This document shows, in pieces, positions 53,738-61,552 of a DNA stretch of 64,000 bases. The position numbers were made by a program, and so were the translations under genes. The notes below the pieces were generated by a model. That model was given only the letters and a program-made list of their open reading frames with translations, made no database searches and was not told the origin of the DNA. This stretch comes from Deinococcus aquiradiocola (lineage in GTDB: Bacteria; Deinococcota; Deinococci; Deinococcales; Deinococcaceae), in assembly GCF_014646915.1 (NCBI RefSeq), contig NZ_BMOE01000004.1:245101-309100 (forward strand), read 5' to 3'. Position 1 is the stretch's first letter; every line of letters begins with the position of its first letter.

Positions 53738-54298
53738 TCAGGTTTTCGGTTCGATCAATCCGTAGTGGCCGTCCTTGCGGCGGTACACGACGCCGCAGCC
53801 GCCCGTCTTGGCGGACAGGAACACGTAGAAGTCGTGACCGAGGGCCTCCATCTGCGCGGCGGCGTCCTCGGGCGTCATGGGGCGCATCTCGAAGCTCTTC
53901 TGACGGACGATCTCGGGCCGGAATTCGGTCACGTCGTCGATGGGCGGCGCGGACATCGGGGAGGCGATGTCGGCCTCGTTGCCGTCCTCGCGCTGCTTGA
54001 GGTACCGGGTCTTGAACTTGCGCAGCTGGCGTTCGAGCACGTCGGAGGCGTGGTCGATGGCGGCGTACATGTCGGCGTGGTGCTCCTCGGCGCGGATGAT
54101 GCCGTGCGGGACGTTCAGCTGCACTTCCACGCGGTTGCGGCGGCCCGCGTCGCGCACGTCGCGGACGGTGAGGGTCACGCGGGCATCCGTGATCTGGCTG
54201 CTGTAGCGGTCGAGCCTCGTGAGCTTGTTCTCCACGTAGTCCCGCAGCGCCTCGGTCACTTCGACGTTTCGTCCGGCCAGCTTGTAGATATGCACCAT
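53738..54298 (-). CDS. hpf: Long-form ribosome hibernation promoting factor
   Basis: 186 residues. The N-terminal HPF domain (IYKLAGRNVEVTEALRDYVENKLTRLDRY ... MYAAIDHASDVLERQLRKFKTRYLKQ) is joined by an acidic/Pro linker to the C-terminal dimerisation domain (EIVRQKSFEMRPMTPEDAAAQMEALGHDFYVFLSAKTGGCGVVYRRKDGHYGLIEP). Long HPF dimerises 70S ribosomes to 100S in stationary phase. ATG 54298 follows AAAAGGGG. A sigma-A-like promoter lies at 54402-54431. Confidence 0.95.
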   Translation of the reverse strand: MVHIYKLAGRNVEVTEALRDYVENKLTRLDRYSSQITDARVTLTVRDVRDAGRRNRVEVQLNVPHGIIRAEEHHADMYAAIDHASDVLERQLRKFKTRYLKQREDGNEADIASPMSAPPIDDVTEFRPEIVRQKSFEMRPMTPEDAAAQMEALGHDFYVFLSAKTGGCGVVYRRKDGHYGLIEPKT

Positions 54299-54401
54299 TC
54301 CACCCCTTTTCCTGAAGTGATTCCCGGCAGGGAGTACGCGGCCCGACCACCCGTCACCGGGCGGCCGCGGGTGCTGCGTTGTGTTCCGCTACCGGTGAGT
54401 C

Positions 54402-54431
54402 AGTCTACCCACGGGGTCATGAGCGTGTCAG
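54402..54431 (-). promoter_or_regulatory. hpf promoter
   Basis: On the minus strand CTGACA (54431-54426), 18 nt, TAGACT (54407-54402), about 95 nt before the hpf start. The 54299-54549 gap holds no further gene. Confidence 0.6.
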
Positions 54432-54549
54432 GTGAAAACGCACGGACGGCACTTCAGAAAAGGTGCATGATGGATAGCGGTGAGTTCGGGCGTCCCCTCC
54501 GCGTGATCGCCCACCTTCTGCGTGACGCGCGTGTGCTGTGCTGTAAGGC

Positions 54550-55188
54550 ATGGCGACACTGGTGATCGGAGCGACGGGCGGAATTGGTGAGGCGCTGGCG
54601 CGCGCATGGCCGGAAGAGGCCCTGTGGCTGAGCGGCCGGAACGAAGAGCGGCTGGACGCGCTCGCGACGGAACTGAAGGCCACGCCGCTGAGGGCGGACC
54701 TGGGGTACGAGAGTCACATCCGGGCGATGTTCGATTCGCTGACCCTGCCGCTCGATACGGTGGTGTACGCGGCGGGCACAGCCCTGCCGGAACCGGTGCA
54801 GGGCGCGACGCCGGACGCGGTGCGGCGCGTGTGGAACGCGAACTACTTCGGGGCGATGTGGGTGCTGAAGTACGGCCTGCCGCACCTTGCGGACGGTGGA
54901 CGCATGTACTTCGTGGGTGCGCGGCCGGAACTCGTCACGGCGCGCGGGTTCGGGCAGTACGCGGCGAGCAAGGCGGCCCTGGCGCGCCTGCTGGACGTGA
55001 CGCGGCTGGAGGCGCGCGGCCGGACACTGACGCTGGTGCTGCCGCCCGCCGTGGACACGCCCCTGTGGACGCAGGTGGGCCGCACGCCGAAGGGGGCCAT
55101 GAGCGCCGGAACGGTCGCGCAGGCGATCGTCGCGGACCGCGCGGGGGCCGGGCAACCGGAACTGCGCGTGGAGGACACGGCAGGCTGA
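54550..55188 (+). CDS. Short-chain dehydrogenase/reductase-like protein
   Basis: 212 residues. NAD(P) motif TLVIGATGGIGEALARAW, then YAAGTALP (NAG replaced by AAG), NANYFGAMWVLKYGLPHL, YAASKAALARLLD with catalytic Tyr and Lys. The usual catalytic Ser about 13 residues before Tyr is replaced by Ala (YFVGARPEL instead of ISSR-like). The sequence is shorter than typical SDRs (about 250). It may be a divergent or inactive oxidoreductase. The start is weak, with only TAAGG close to the ATG. It is divergent from hpf. Confidence 0.8.
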   Translation: MATLVIGATGGIGEALARAWPEEALWLSGRNEERLDALATELKATPLRADLGYESHIRAMFDSLTLPLDTVVYAAGTALPEPVQGATPDAVRRVWNANYFGAMWVLKYGLPHLADGGRMYFVGARPELVTARGFGQYAASKAALARLLDVTRLEARGRTLTLVLPPAVDTPLWTQVGRTPKGAMSAGTVAQAIVADRAGAGQPELRVEDTAG

Positions 55189-55221
55189 CTCCCGGCCCGT
55201 GCGGGTCAGCGCCGTGCGGGT

Positions 55222-56784
55222 TCAGCGGCGGCGGACGCGGCTCATCAGGCCCTGCAGTTCGGGCAGGCGCAGGGCCGCGGCGAGCGCCAGATACACGGCG
55301 CCGCCCGCGCCGCCCGCCACGACCAGGCCCAGCATGCCGGGCAGGAAGCGGCCCGGGGCCGGCAGGAACGCCGCGACGCGCCACGCGACGAGGCCCGCCA
55401 CCGCCGCGATCGGCAGGACGCGCGCGAGGTGCAGCATGAACGGCGTGAGCGCGAACCCGATGCGGCGGCGGTACATCATGAACAGCACGGCGCTCATGAC
55501 CGTCCCGGTGATGGTGGTGGCGAGCCCGAACCCGAAGTACCCGAAGGCGGGCGTGAGCACGCGGTACAGCAGCACCTCCGCCACGAAGCCCACGGCGGAG
55601 ACCGTGACGGCTTCCCGCACGCGCTCGCGGGCGTAGAAGGTGCGCAGCAGGATGGTGTTCACGGCCCACGGCACGAGCGCGAGCGCCCAGCCTTCCAGGA
55701 TGCCGCTGCCCGCCCGGAACTTGCTCGCGTCGAGCGCGTGGCTGAGGTTGAAGATGCTGACGGCCTGCCCGGACAGCGCGACGAGCAGCGCACTGGTGGG
55801 CGCGGCCAGGAACGTCACGAGCCGCAGTGCCTGCAGCGTCAGGGTGCGGAAGGACGCCCAGTCGCGGTCGGCGGCGTTCTGCGACAGGCGCGGGAAGTAC
55901 GCGAGGGCCGGACTGACCACGAACAGGCCGTTCGCGAGCGTGAAGAGCGTCTCGGCGTTGTTGTACCCGGTGACGGTACCGAGCGGGTACTGACCGCTCG
56001 ACAGGAGGCGCTGCACGTAGAAGTTCAGGATCTGCCGCGCGCCCGCCGTGAGCGTGAACGGCGCCATGTTCGTCAGGACGCGCCGCATGGCGGGGTGCGT
56101 GGCGAGCGCCGGGGTGGGCAGCAGCCCGAACCGGTTCAGGGACGGGAGCTGCACGAGCAGCTGCGCGAGGCCGCCGATCAGCCAGCCGAGCGCGAGCCAC
56201 GTACCGCTGTGCGGCAGCAGCAGCAGGATGGCGATGCTGGCGATGTTGAACGCGACCGGCGCGAAGCTCGACTCGCGGAAGTGCTCGTCGGCGTTCAGGA
56301 GGCCCATCGCGATGGCGGACAGGCTGATCAGCATCAGGAACGGCACGAGGAGGCGCGTCATGTACACCACCAGCTCGAAGCTGATCTGACTGCCGGGCGG
56401 GACGAGCAGGCCCGCAATCCACGGGGCGGCCAGGATGCCCAGCGCCATCAGGATCAGGTTCACGGCGATCAGGACGCCGCTGAACGCCCGCGCCAGCGAG
56501 CGCCGCCCGTCCGTGTCGAGGGACTTGTACACCGGGATGAAGGCGTTCACGAGCGCGCCCTCCGCCAGCAGTTCGCGCAGGGTGTTCGGGACGCGCGTCG
56601 CGAGCAGGAACGCGTCGGTCAGCGCGGCCGGGAAGGCGTTGATCAGGAGTTGCCGCACGATGCCCGACAGGCGCGAGCCGAGCGTGCCGAGCATCACCAC
56701 CACGATGTTCCGCCCGGCCTTGCGGGGGGCCGGGGCGGGCGGGACGGGCGTGGGCGGTTCGGGCGGGCGGGGCGCGGCGGTCAT
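55222..56784 (-). CDS. murJ: Lipid II flippase MurJ
   Basis: 520 residues with about 14 membrane helices, MATE-like MviN/MurJ fold: IVVVMLGTLGSRLSGIVRQLLINAFPAALTDAFLLATRVPNTLRELLAEGALVNAFIPVYKS is the diagnostic N-terminus. It flips lipid II to the outer face for wall synthesis and thus completes the pathway encoded by murF-murG. An N-terminal Pro/Ala-rich tail of about 20 residues precedes helix 1. TAGAGT lies about 9 nt before ATG 56784. Confidence 0.93.
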   Translation of the reverse strand: MTAAPRPPEPPTPVPPAPAPRKAGRNIVVVMLGTLGSRLSGIVRQLLINAFPAALTDAFLLATRVPNTLRELLAEGALVNAFIPVYKSLDTDGRRSLARAFSGVLIAVNLILMALGILAAPWIAGLLVPPGSQISFELVVYMTRLLVPFLMLISLSAIAMGLLNADEHFRESSFAPVAFNIASIAILLLLPHSGTWLALGWLIGGLAQLLVQLPSLNRFGLLPTPALATHPAMRRVLTNMAPFTLTAGARQILNFYVQRLLSSGQYPLGTVTGYNNAETLFTLANGLFVVSPALAYFPRLSQNAADRDWASFRTLTLQALRLVTFLAAPTSALLVALSGQAVSIFNLSHALDASKFRAGSGILEGWALALVPWAVNTILLRTFYARERVREAVTVSAVGFVAEVLLYRVLTPAFGYFGFGLATTITGTVMSAVLFMMYRRRIGFALTPFMLHLARVLPIAAVAGLVAWRVAAFLPAPGRFLPGMLGLVVAGGAGGAVYLALAAALRLPELQGLMSRVRRR

Positions 56785-56832
56785 GCTCCGGGTACTCTAG
56801 CGTGCGCCCGACCCGTGAACGCGCGGGACGTG

Positions 56833-56861
56833 TTGCCGGTCCGGGGAACGCGTGCTAGATT
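56833..56861 (+). promoter_or_regulatory. tRNA-Ser promoter
   Basis: TTGCCG (56833-56838), exactly 17 nt, TAGATT (56856-56861), 25 nt before the tRNA 5' end. Confidence 0.7.
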
Positions 56862-56886
56862 ACGCTTCGCCTGCGCGCAGGTGAGT

Positions 56887-56978
<92 letters not shown>

Positions 56979-57011
56979 ACGACCCGCAGGATCAGAGCAT
57001 GAGCAGCGACA

Positions 57012-57036
57012 CGGACGCCCGCAGACAGGGCGTCCG
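57012..57036 (+). terminator. tRNA-Ser terminator
   Basis: 9-bp perfect arms (CGGACGCCC / GGGCGTCCG) with a 7-nt loop followed by TTCTG, 36 nt after the tRNA. Confidence 0.6.
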
Positions 57037-57092
57037 TTCTGCATTGCCCACCCCTGTGCATGGCCCGTGGCGCGGGGCGGGGACCGTGCGGT

Positions 57093-57728
57093 TCAGGCCG
57101 TGTCGGCGGTCTGCAGCAGGGCCGTCAGGTCCGGCAGTTCCACGTCCGCCGTGTGCGCCACCGTCACGCCCGGCGTGAGCAGCAGCGCCGTGCGGCACCC
57201 GGCGGCCCGGCCCGCCTGCACGTCCAGTTCGCGGTCCCCGACCACCAGCACGTCCCGCGCGTCCAGCGCGTGCCGCGACAGCAGCGCCCGGAACAGTGCC
57301 GGGTCCGGCTTGCGCGCGTACCCGTCCGACACGCACAACATGTCGTCCAGCAGCGCGTCCAGGCCCGCCGCCTCCAGCCGCCAGCGCGCGCCTTCCCGGT
57401 CGCGGTGCGTGCCGAGCAGGTTCAGGCCCCCGGCCGCCCGCACGGCCCGCATGACCTGCGCCGCGCCCGGCATGGCCGGGGCCGCCTGCTGCCCGCGCAC
57501 CGCGTACTCCCGCGCGTACGCGGCGTGCACGTCCGGCACGTGCAGGCCCGCGCGCCGCGACAGCACCTCCACCGCGTGATCCAGCGTGAGGCGCGTCAGG
57601 GCCTGCACCTCCGCGAGCGGCACGGCCGCGCCCAGCCCCGCCAGGGCCGCCACGAGGGACCCGTCCGTGGCCGGGTACGTGTCGAGCAGCGTCCCGTCCA
57701 GGTCCCACAGCACGTGCCGGAACGTCAC
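57093..57728 (-). CDS. HAD-superfamily phosphatase
   Basis: 211 residues. Motif I is VLWDLDGTLLDTYPATDGSL, motif II Thr in LNLLGTHRDRE, motif III Lys in SDGYARKPDPALFRALL, motif IV VVGDRELDVQAGRAAGC. Cap type resembles phosphoglycolate/beta-phosphoglucomutase-like HADs. The substrate is unknown. The GTG start overlaps the stop of the preceding gene by GTGA. Confidence 0.85.
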   Translation of the reverse strand: MTFRHVLWDLDGTLLDTYPATDGSLVAALAGLGAAVPLAEVQALTRLTLDHAVEVLSRRAGLHVPDVHAAYAREYAVRGQQAAPAMPGAAQVMRAVRAAGGLNLLGTHRDREGARWRLEAAGLDALLDDMLCVSDGYARKPDPALFRALLSRHALDARDVLVVGDRELDVQAGRAAGCRTALLLTPGVTVAHTADVELPDLTALLQTADTA

Positions 57729-58189
57729 CGCGCCCCCACGTTCGCCGCGTGGAACCGCAGCGCGCCCGCGTGCGTCGCCGCGTGCACCAGCGCCGACAGC
57801 GCGCCGTTCACGCCGTCCGCGTCCAGTTCACGGCGCGTCAGCACGGCCCGCGCCTGCGCGAACGCCGCCGCCAGCGCCTCCCGCTCCGCCCGCCACTGCG
57901 CGTCCGTCACGCCCGTCACCGCCCACGGCGCGGACAGGTCCGGGAAGGTCACGTTGCCGTCCGCCTCGCCTGCCGCGAACGTCAGGAGCTGCGTCAGGTG
58001 CGCCACGAACGCCGCCACCGGGGGCCGCCCCGCCGCCACCGGCACGGACGCCTCCCGCGCACTCAGGTTCGCCAGGACCGGGAGCAGGCCCGCGCCCGGT
58101 TCGCTGAACTGCCCGTACCCGGCGCCCACCTCCGGCCCGTGAGCGAGTTCGTGCAGCAGCAGGATCAGGTGCGCCTGAACGGAATTCAT
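57725..58189 (-). CDS. Hypothetical protein, DinB-like helical
   Basis: 154 residues from ATG 58189, which lies 6 nt after TATGCT. The upstream extension to 58246 lacks support. NSVQAHLILLLHELAHGPEVGAGYGQF, VAAFVAHLTQLLTFAAGEADGN and ALVHAATHAGALRFHAANVG suggest a four-helix bundle with spaced histidines, loosely like DinB/YfiT proteins. Family membership is a guess. Cotranscribed with the HAD phosphatase. Confidence 0.6.
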   Translation of the reverse strand: MNSVQAHLILLLHELAHGPEVGAGYGQFSEPGAGLLPVLANLSAREASVPVAAGRPPVAAFVAHLTQLLTFAAGEADGNVTFPDLSAPWAVTGVTDAQWRAEREALAAAFAQARAVLTRRELDADGVNGALSALVHAATHAGALRFHAANVGAR

Positions 58190-58269
58190 TCCCCGAGCAT
58201 AGCGGGCCGTGACGGCGCACGAGAGAAAATGCGCCCAACGGCACAACAGAACTCCGGTAAACTTTCACG

Positions 58270-58764
58270 GTGCGCCGACTCCTCCTCGCCGTTGCCGCGT
58301 CTACCCTCGTCACGTTCGCCGGTGCTGCCGACCTGTCCGGCATCATCGTCAATCACGTCATGCAGAAGGTGCCCGCCACGCTCACCCTCCAGATTCCCGC
58401 CCGGGAAGGCGCGCAGAATGCCGCCGTGTGGATCCTGAAGGGTGACGCGCAGGCGCAGCTGTGGCAGAACCCCACCGGACTGCAGGCGGAGAACCTGACG
58501 TTCTACTACTTCTACAGTCTGGGGCCGGACTACTGGGTCGTGATGCTCGGTGGGCCGCAGGCTCCCCTGCGTGACTACCTGGGCACCTCGCGGTACAGGG
58601 CCGTCGGGACCCTGCAGCTTGCCGAAGGTCCTGGGACGCTGCTGCGCATCGAAGGCGGGCGGTTCAGCGGGTACATGGCGATGCAGGGACCGCGGCAGAA
58701 GCTGTTCCTGATGCCTCCCGCGCTGGTCGCCAGAAGCCCCAGGCTGGCCCCGTACCTGAAGTAG
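58270..58764 (+). CDS. Secreted protein of unknown function
   Basis: 164 residues starting at GTG 58270, 6 nt after TAAACT. Signal peptide MRRLLLAVAASTLVTFAGA, cleaved near residues 19-20. The mature part (TLTLQIPAREGAQNAAVWILKGDAQAQLWQN, FYYFYSLGPDYWVVMLGG, LRIEGGRFSGYMAMQ) looks like an all-beta domain with no cysteine. It is probably periplasmic or cell surface. No family is recognised. Confidence 0.65.
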   Translation: MRRLLLAVAASTLVTFAGAADLSGIIVNHVMQKVPATLTLQIPAREGAQNAAVWILKGDAQAQLWQNPTGLQAENLTFYYFYSLGPDYWVVMLGGPQAPLRDYLGTSRYRAVGTLQLAEGPGTLLRIEGGRFSGYMAMQGPRQKLFLMPPALVARSPRLAPYLK

Positions 58765-58945
58765 GCTCCCAGCGAGCGGATCACCCGCCCGGTCCTCCTC
58801 CGCCATCGTGCGGATGCGCGGGCGGGGCGGGAGGGTCATGCTGTGGGCATCATGGTTCAGACGACGCGTTGAGACGCCCCTCCCCCCGCGATCTTCAGGT
58901 CCCGTCAGGCTGGGGTCACGGTTGCGTTCATGGGGGAGCGGTAAC
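58765..58945. other. Intergenic stretch before the hflX leader
   Basis: 181 nt holding no recognised gene. One frame of it (from 58808) runs in phase into the leader ORF at 58946, but it has Arg/Gly/Ser-rich composition and no ribosome site. A TAACAT box ends it at 58942-58947. Confidence 0.4.
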
Positions 58946-59017
58946 ATGAGAACACGAATCTCTCCGGGACCTGCACGCCGTTCTGGCGGTCCCCGCTTCA
59001 AAGGAGCACCGACATAG
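58946..59017 (+). CDS. Leader ORF overlapping the hflX start (23 aa)
   Basis: ATG 58946 to TAG 59015-59017 encodes MRTRISPGPARRSGGPRFKGAPT. The stop overlaps the proposed ATA start of hflX as ATAG, with the hflX Shine-Dalgarno (AAGGAG, 59001-59006) inside the ORF. It could deliver terminating ribosomes to the poor start codon. Translation is not proven. Confidence 0.35.
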   Translation: MRTRISPGPARRSGGPRFKGAPT

Positions 59018-60792
59018 ACAAAGTACTGGGCAATACATCCGGCCTTCGTTCCGCGCAGCTGAAATCCCTCGGTAACCTGTACCGTCGTCGTCTCGCGCCC
59101 GGAACCGTCACCAGCCCGGAGCTGGCCCGCAATCTGGCGGAACTCTCTCACGAGATCCGGCGTGAGATCAGCGTGCTGATCGACCGTCGCGGCCGGGTGT
59201 TGAGCGTGAGTGTCGCGGACGCGAAGGCGGCGGAATTGCCGGCCGTGCGCCGCGGCGAGGAGCGCCTGTCCGGGTTTCACCTGCTGCACACGCACCCGAA
59301 GGGCGGCGGGCTCAGCAAGAACGACCTGTCGACGCTGTTCCTGAACCGCCTGGACGCCGTCGCGGCCGTCGAGGTGCGCCCCGACGGGCTGCCCGGCAAC
59401 GTGCACCTCGCGCACCTGACGCCTCCCGGCACGGTGGGCGAGGAGGAGGACTGGCGCATCTACCCGCCCAAGTCTCCCTCTGACATGGAGGACTTCGATC
59501 TGGCGGGGCAGGTGCGGGCGCTGGAGGAGGAGATCGCGCGGGCGAGCCGCGTGCGTGAGGCCGCGCCCGACAAGGAGCGCGCGCTGCTGGTGCAGATCGA
59601 TCAGGGCGAGGTGGACGCCGAGGAACGCCTCGCGGAACTCTCGGAACTAGCGCGCACGGCGGGCGCGGACGTGGTGTACAAGGAACTCGTGTCGCGCAGG
59701 CACCTGAAGGCGGGCACGCTGGTCGGTGCCGGCAAGCTGGAGGAACTCACGAGCCGCGCGTACCACCTGGACGCGCAGACGCTGGTGTTCGGGCAGGAGC
59801 TGGGCGCGGCGCAGGCGCGCGAGATCGAGGCGGCGACGGGCCTGAAGATCATCGACCGGACGCAGCTGATCCTGGACATTTTCGCGCTGCACGCGCAGGG
59901 CGTCGAGTCGCGCCTGCAGGTGGAACTGGCGCAGTTGCGGTACATGAAACCGCGCCTGCTGGGGGCGGGGGCGCGCCTGTCGCGCATCGGCGCGTCGGGC
60001 GGCAGTGCGGCGGGCGGCGCGATCGGGACGCGCGGGCCGGGCGAGACGAAGCTGGAGCTGGATCGCCGCCGCATCAACGACCGCATCTCGTTCTTGGAAG
60101 CGCAGCTGGAGAACGTCGCGGTGCGGCGCGAGGAGCGGCGCAAGAACCGCAGCCGCAACGACGTGCCGGTCGTGAGCATCGTGGGGTACACGAACGCCGG
60201 GAAGAGCACGCTGCTGAACGCGTTCACGCACGCCGCCGAGGAACCGAGGCGCGTGCTGGCCGAGAACAAGCTGTTCGCGACGCTGCGGCCCACCAGCCGT
60301 CAGGGGTACCTGGAGGGGATCGGGCCGGTGGTGTTCACGGACACGGTGGGCTTCATCCGGGACCTGCCCGCCGACCTGAGCCGCGCGTTCCGCGCGACGC
60401 TGGAGGAGATCGGGGACGCGGACCTGCTGCTGCACGTGGTGGACGCCTCCGCGCCGGACGCGGACGCCCGTTACGGCGCGGTGCGGCGCATCCTGTCGGA
60501 CCTGGACCTGGACGACATGCCGGAAGTGGTGGCGCTCAACAAGGCCGACCACGCCGACCCGGAAGCGCTCGACCGGGAGCGCATGCGGATGGGGGGCGTG
60601 GCGATCAGTGCCGTGAGCGGTCAGGGCCTCCCGTGGCTGCGGAGCGTGCTGGCCGACACGCTGCAGCGGCAGGCGGAAGCGCAGGCGGAGCAGGTGGCGC
60701 TGGCGCGGCAGGAGCGGGTGCGGATAAAGGCGGAGCTGGAGCGCCCTTCATCCAACCTGCGGCTCGGCGCGGGACAATACCCGCATGATTGA
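59014..60792 (+). CDS. hflX: Ribosome-associated GTPase HflX, probable AUA start
   Basis: 592 residues. The N-terminal extension (DKVLGNTSGLRSAQLKSLGNLYRRRL, HEIRREISVLIDRRGRVLSVSV, HLLHTHPKGGGLSKND) resembles that of other HflX proteins with long N-domains. Then come VGAGKLEELTS, the glycine-rich loop GAGARLSRIGASGG and the G domain: G1 GYTNAGKST (391-399), G3 DTVGFI, G4 NKAD. HflX splits stalled ribosomes. No ATG, GTG, TTG or CTG lies in frame between the stop at 58942 and the ATA at 59014. The first standard initiator, GTG 59173, would cut into the conserved domain at residue 54. AAGGAG stands 7 nt before the ATA. Confidence 0.88.
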   Translation: MDKVLGNTSGLRSAQLKSLGNLYRRRLAPGTVTSPELARNLAELSHEIRREISVLIDRRGRVLSVSVADAKAAELPAVRRGEERLSGFHLLHTHPKGGGLSKNDLSTLFLNRLDAVAAVEVRPDGLPGNVHLAHLTPPGTVGEEEDWRIYPPKSPSDMEDFDLAGQVRALEEEIARASRVREAAPDKERALLVQIDQGEVDAEERLAELSELARTAGADVVYKELVSRRHLKAGTLVGAGKLEELTSRAYHLDAQTLVFGQELGAAQAREIEAATGLKIIDRTQLILDIFALHAQGVESRLQVELAQLRYMKPRLLGAGARLSRIGASGGSAAGGAIGTRGPGETKLELDRRRINDRISFLEAQLENVAVRREERRKNRSRNDVPVVSIVGYTNAGKSTLLNAFTHAAEEPRRVLAENKLFATLRPTSRQGYLEGIGPVVFTDTVGFIRDLPADLSRAFRATLEEIGDADLLLHVVDASAPDADARYGAVRRILSDLDLDDMPEVVALNKADHADPEALDRERMRMGGVAISAVSGQGLPWLRSVLADTLQRQAEAQAEQVALARQERVRIKAELERPSSNLRLGAGQYPHD

Positions 60793-61441
60793 CGGTTTCC
60801 TGAATACCCTGCGCAAGACGGGCGAGCGCGTGCAGCGGCGCGGCGAGGAGGTCGCGCAGGCGGCCCGGCTGCGGCTGGACATCTTCCAGCTGAACCGCGA
60901 GCTGGACGCCCTGTACGCCCGCCTGGGCCGCGCGTATCACGGGAACGCGAGCGTCGCGTCCCTGGAGGAGATCCGCGCGGAGATCGGGCGGGTGGACGAG
61001 GAGATCGCGGCCCGTGAGCGCCTGCTGACCGAGCTGGGCGCGGACCTGCAGGACCCGGCCGAGGTGCCCGCAGGGCCCGTCGATCTGAAGAAGTCACCCG
61101 TCCCCGCTGCGGGCCGCGCGTCACCGTTCGCGGTGAGTGCCCCGCCCGCCGAACTTCAGGGCGCGGCCACCCCGGCCGCCCGCACCCCGCAGGACGCGCA
61201 GACGGCACTCAGCGTCTGGCGTGAAAAGGAGGCCACCCGCATGACCGACGACCACAGCAGCGCGCAGGACCGCGTCACGAACCCCAACGAGGCCGGGACC
61301 GGCGAGAAGCTGCAACCGACCGGCAACACCGCCAGCATGGGCAACGAGGCCGCCCGTGACGGCATGGCCCGTCACGAGAACCACCTGAAGGAAGGGGAAC
61401 TCGCCACGCGCGACCCCGACCCGCTCGCCAGCAAGGACTGA
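60785..61441 (+). CDS. Unknown protein with coiled-coil N-half and acidic C-half
   Basis: 218 residues, overlapping the end of hflX by 8 nt. Residues 1-95 form a helical, charged segment (FLNTLRKTGERVQRRGEEVAQAARLRLDIFQLNRELDALYARLGRAY, IRAEIGRVDEEIAARERLLTELGADL) like a small coiled-coil protein. A Pro/Ala linker follows. From Met153 a hydrophilic Asn/Glu/Asp-rich tail without hydrophobic core begins (TDDHSSAQDRVTNPNEAGTG). Met153 has its own strong ribosome site, so the tail may also be made alone. Family unknown. Confidence 0.65.
   Translation: MIDGFLNTLRKTGERVQRRGEEVAQAARLRLDIFQLNRELDALYARLGRAYHGNASVASLEEIRAEIGRVDEEIAARERLLTELGADLQDPAEVPAGPVDLKKSPVPAAGRASPFAVSAPPAELQGAATPAARTPQDAQTALSVWREKEATRMTDDHSSAQDRVTNPNEAGTGEKLQPTGNTASMGNEAARDGMARHENHLKEGELATRDPDPLASKD
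61241..61441 (+). CDS. Possible internal in-frame product (66 aa)
   Basis: ATG 61241 lies 8 nt after AAAAGGAGG (61224-61232), the best Shine-Dalgarno in this region, and is in frame with the 60785 ORF. The product would be a 66-residue, very hydrophilic, probably disordered protein resembling small stress-type proteins in composition only. Confidence 0.45.
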   Translation: MTDDHSSAQDRVTNPNEAGTGEKLQPTGNTASMGNEAARDGMARHENHLKEGELATRDPDPLASKD

Positions 61442-61552
61442 CGCCTGCGGCGGTCCTCTGAACACTGCATCGACCGGGCGGGACGGCATCTTCGGGTGCC
61501 GTCCCGCTCAACTGTGTGGGGCCAGAGAGGGCCGCTGCCGTACCCTGGACGG

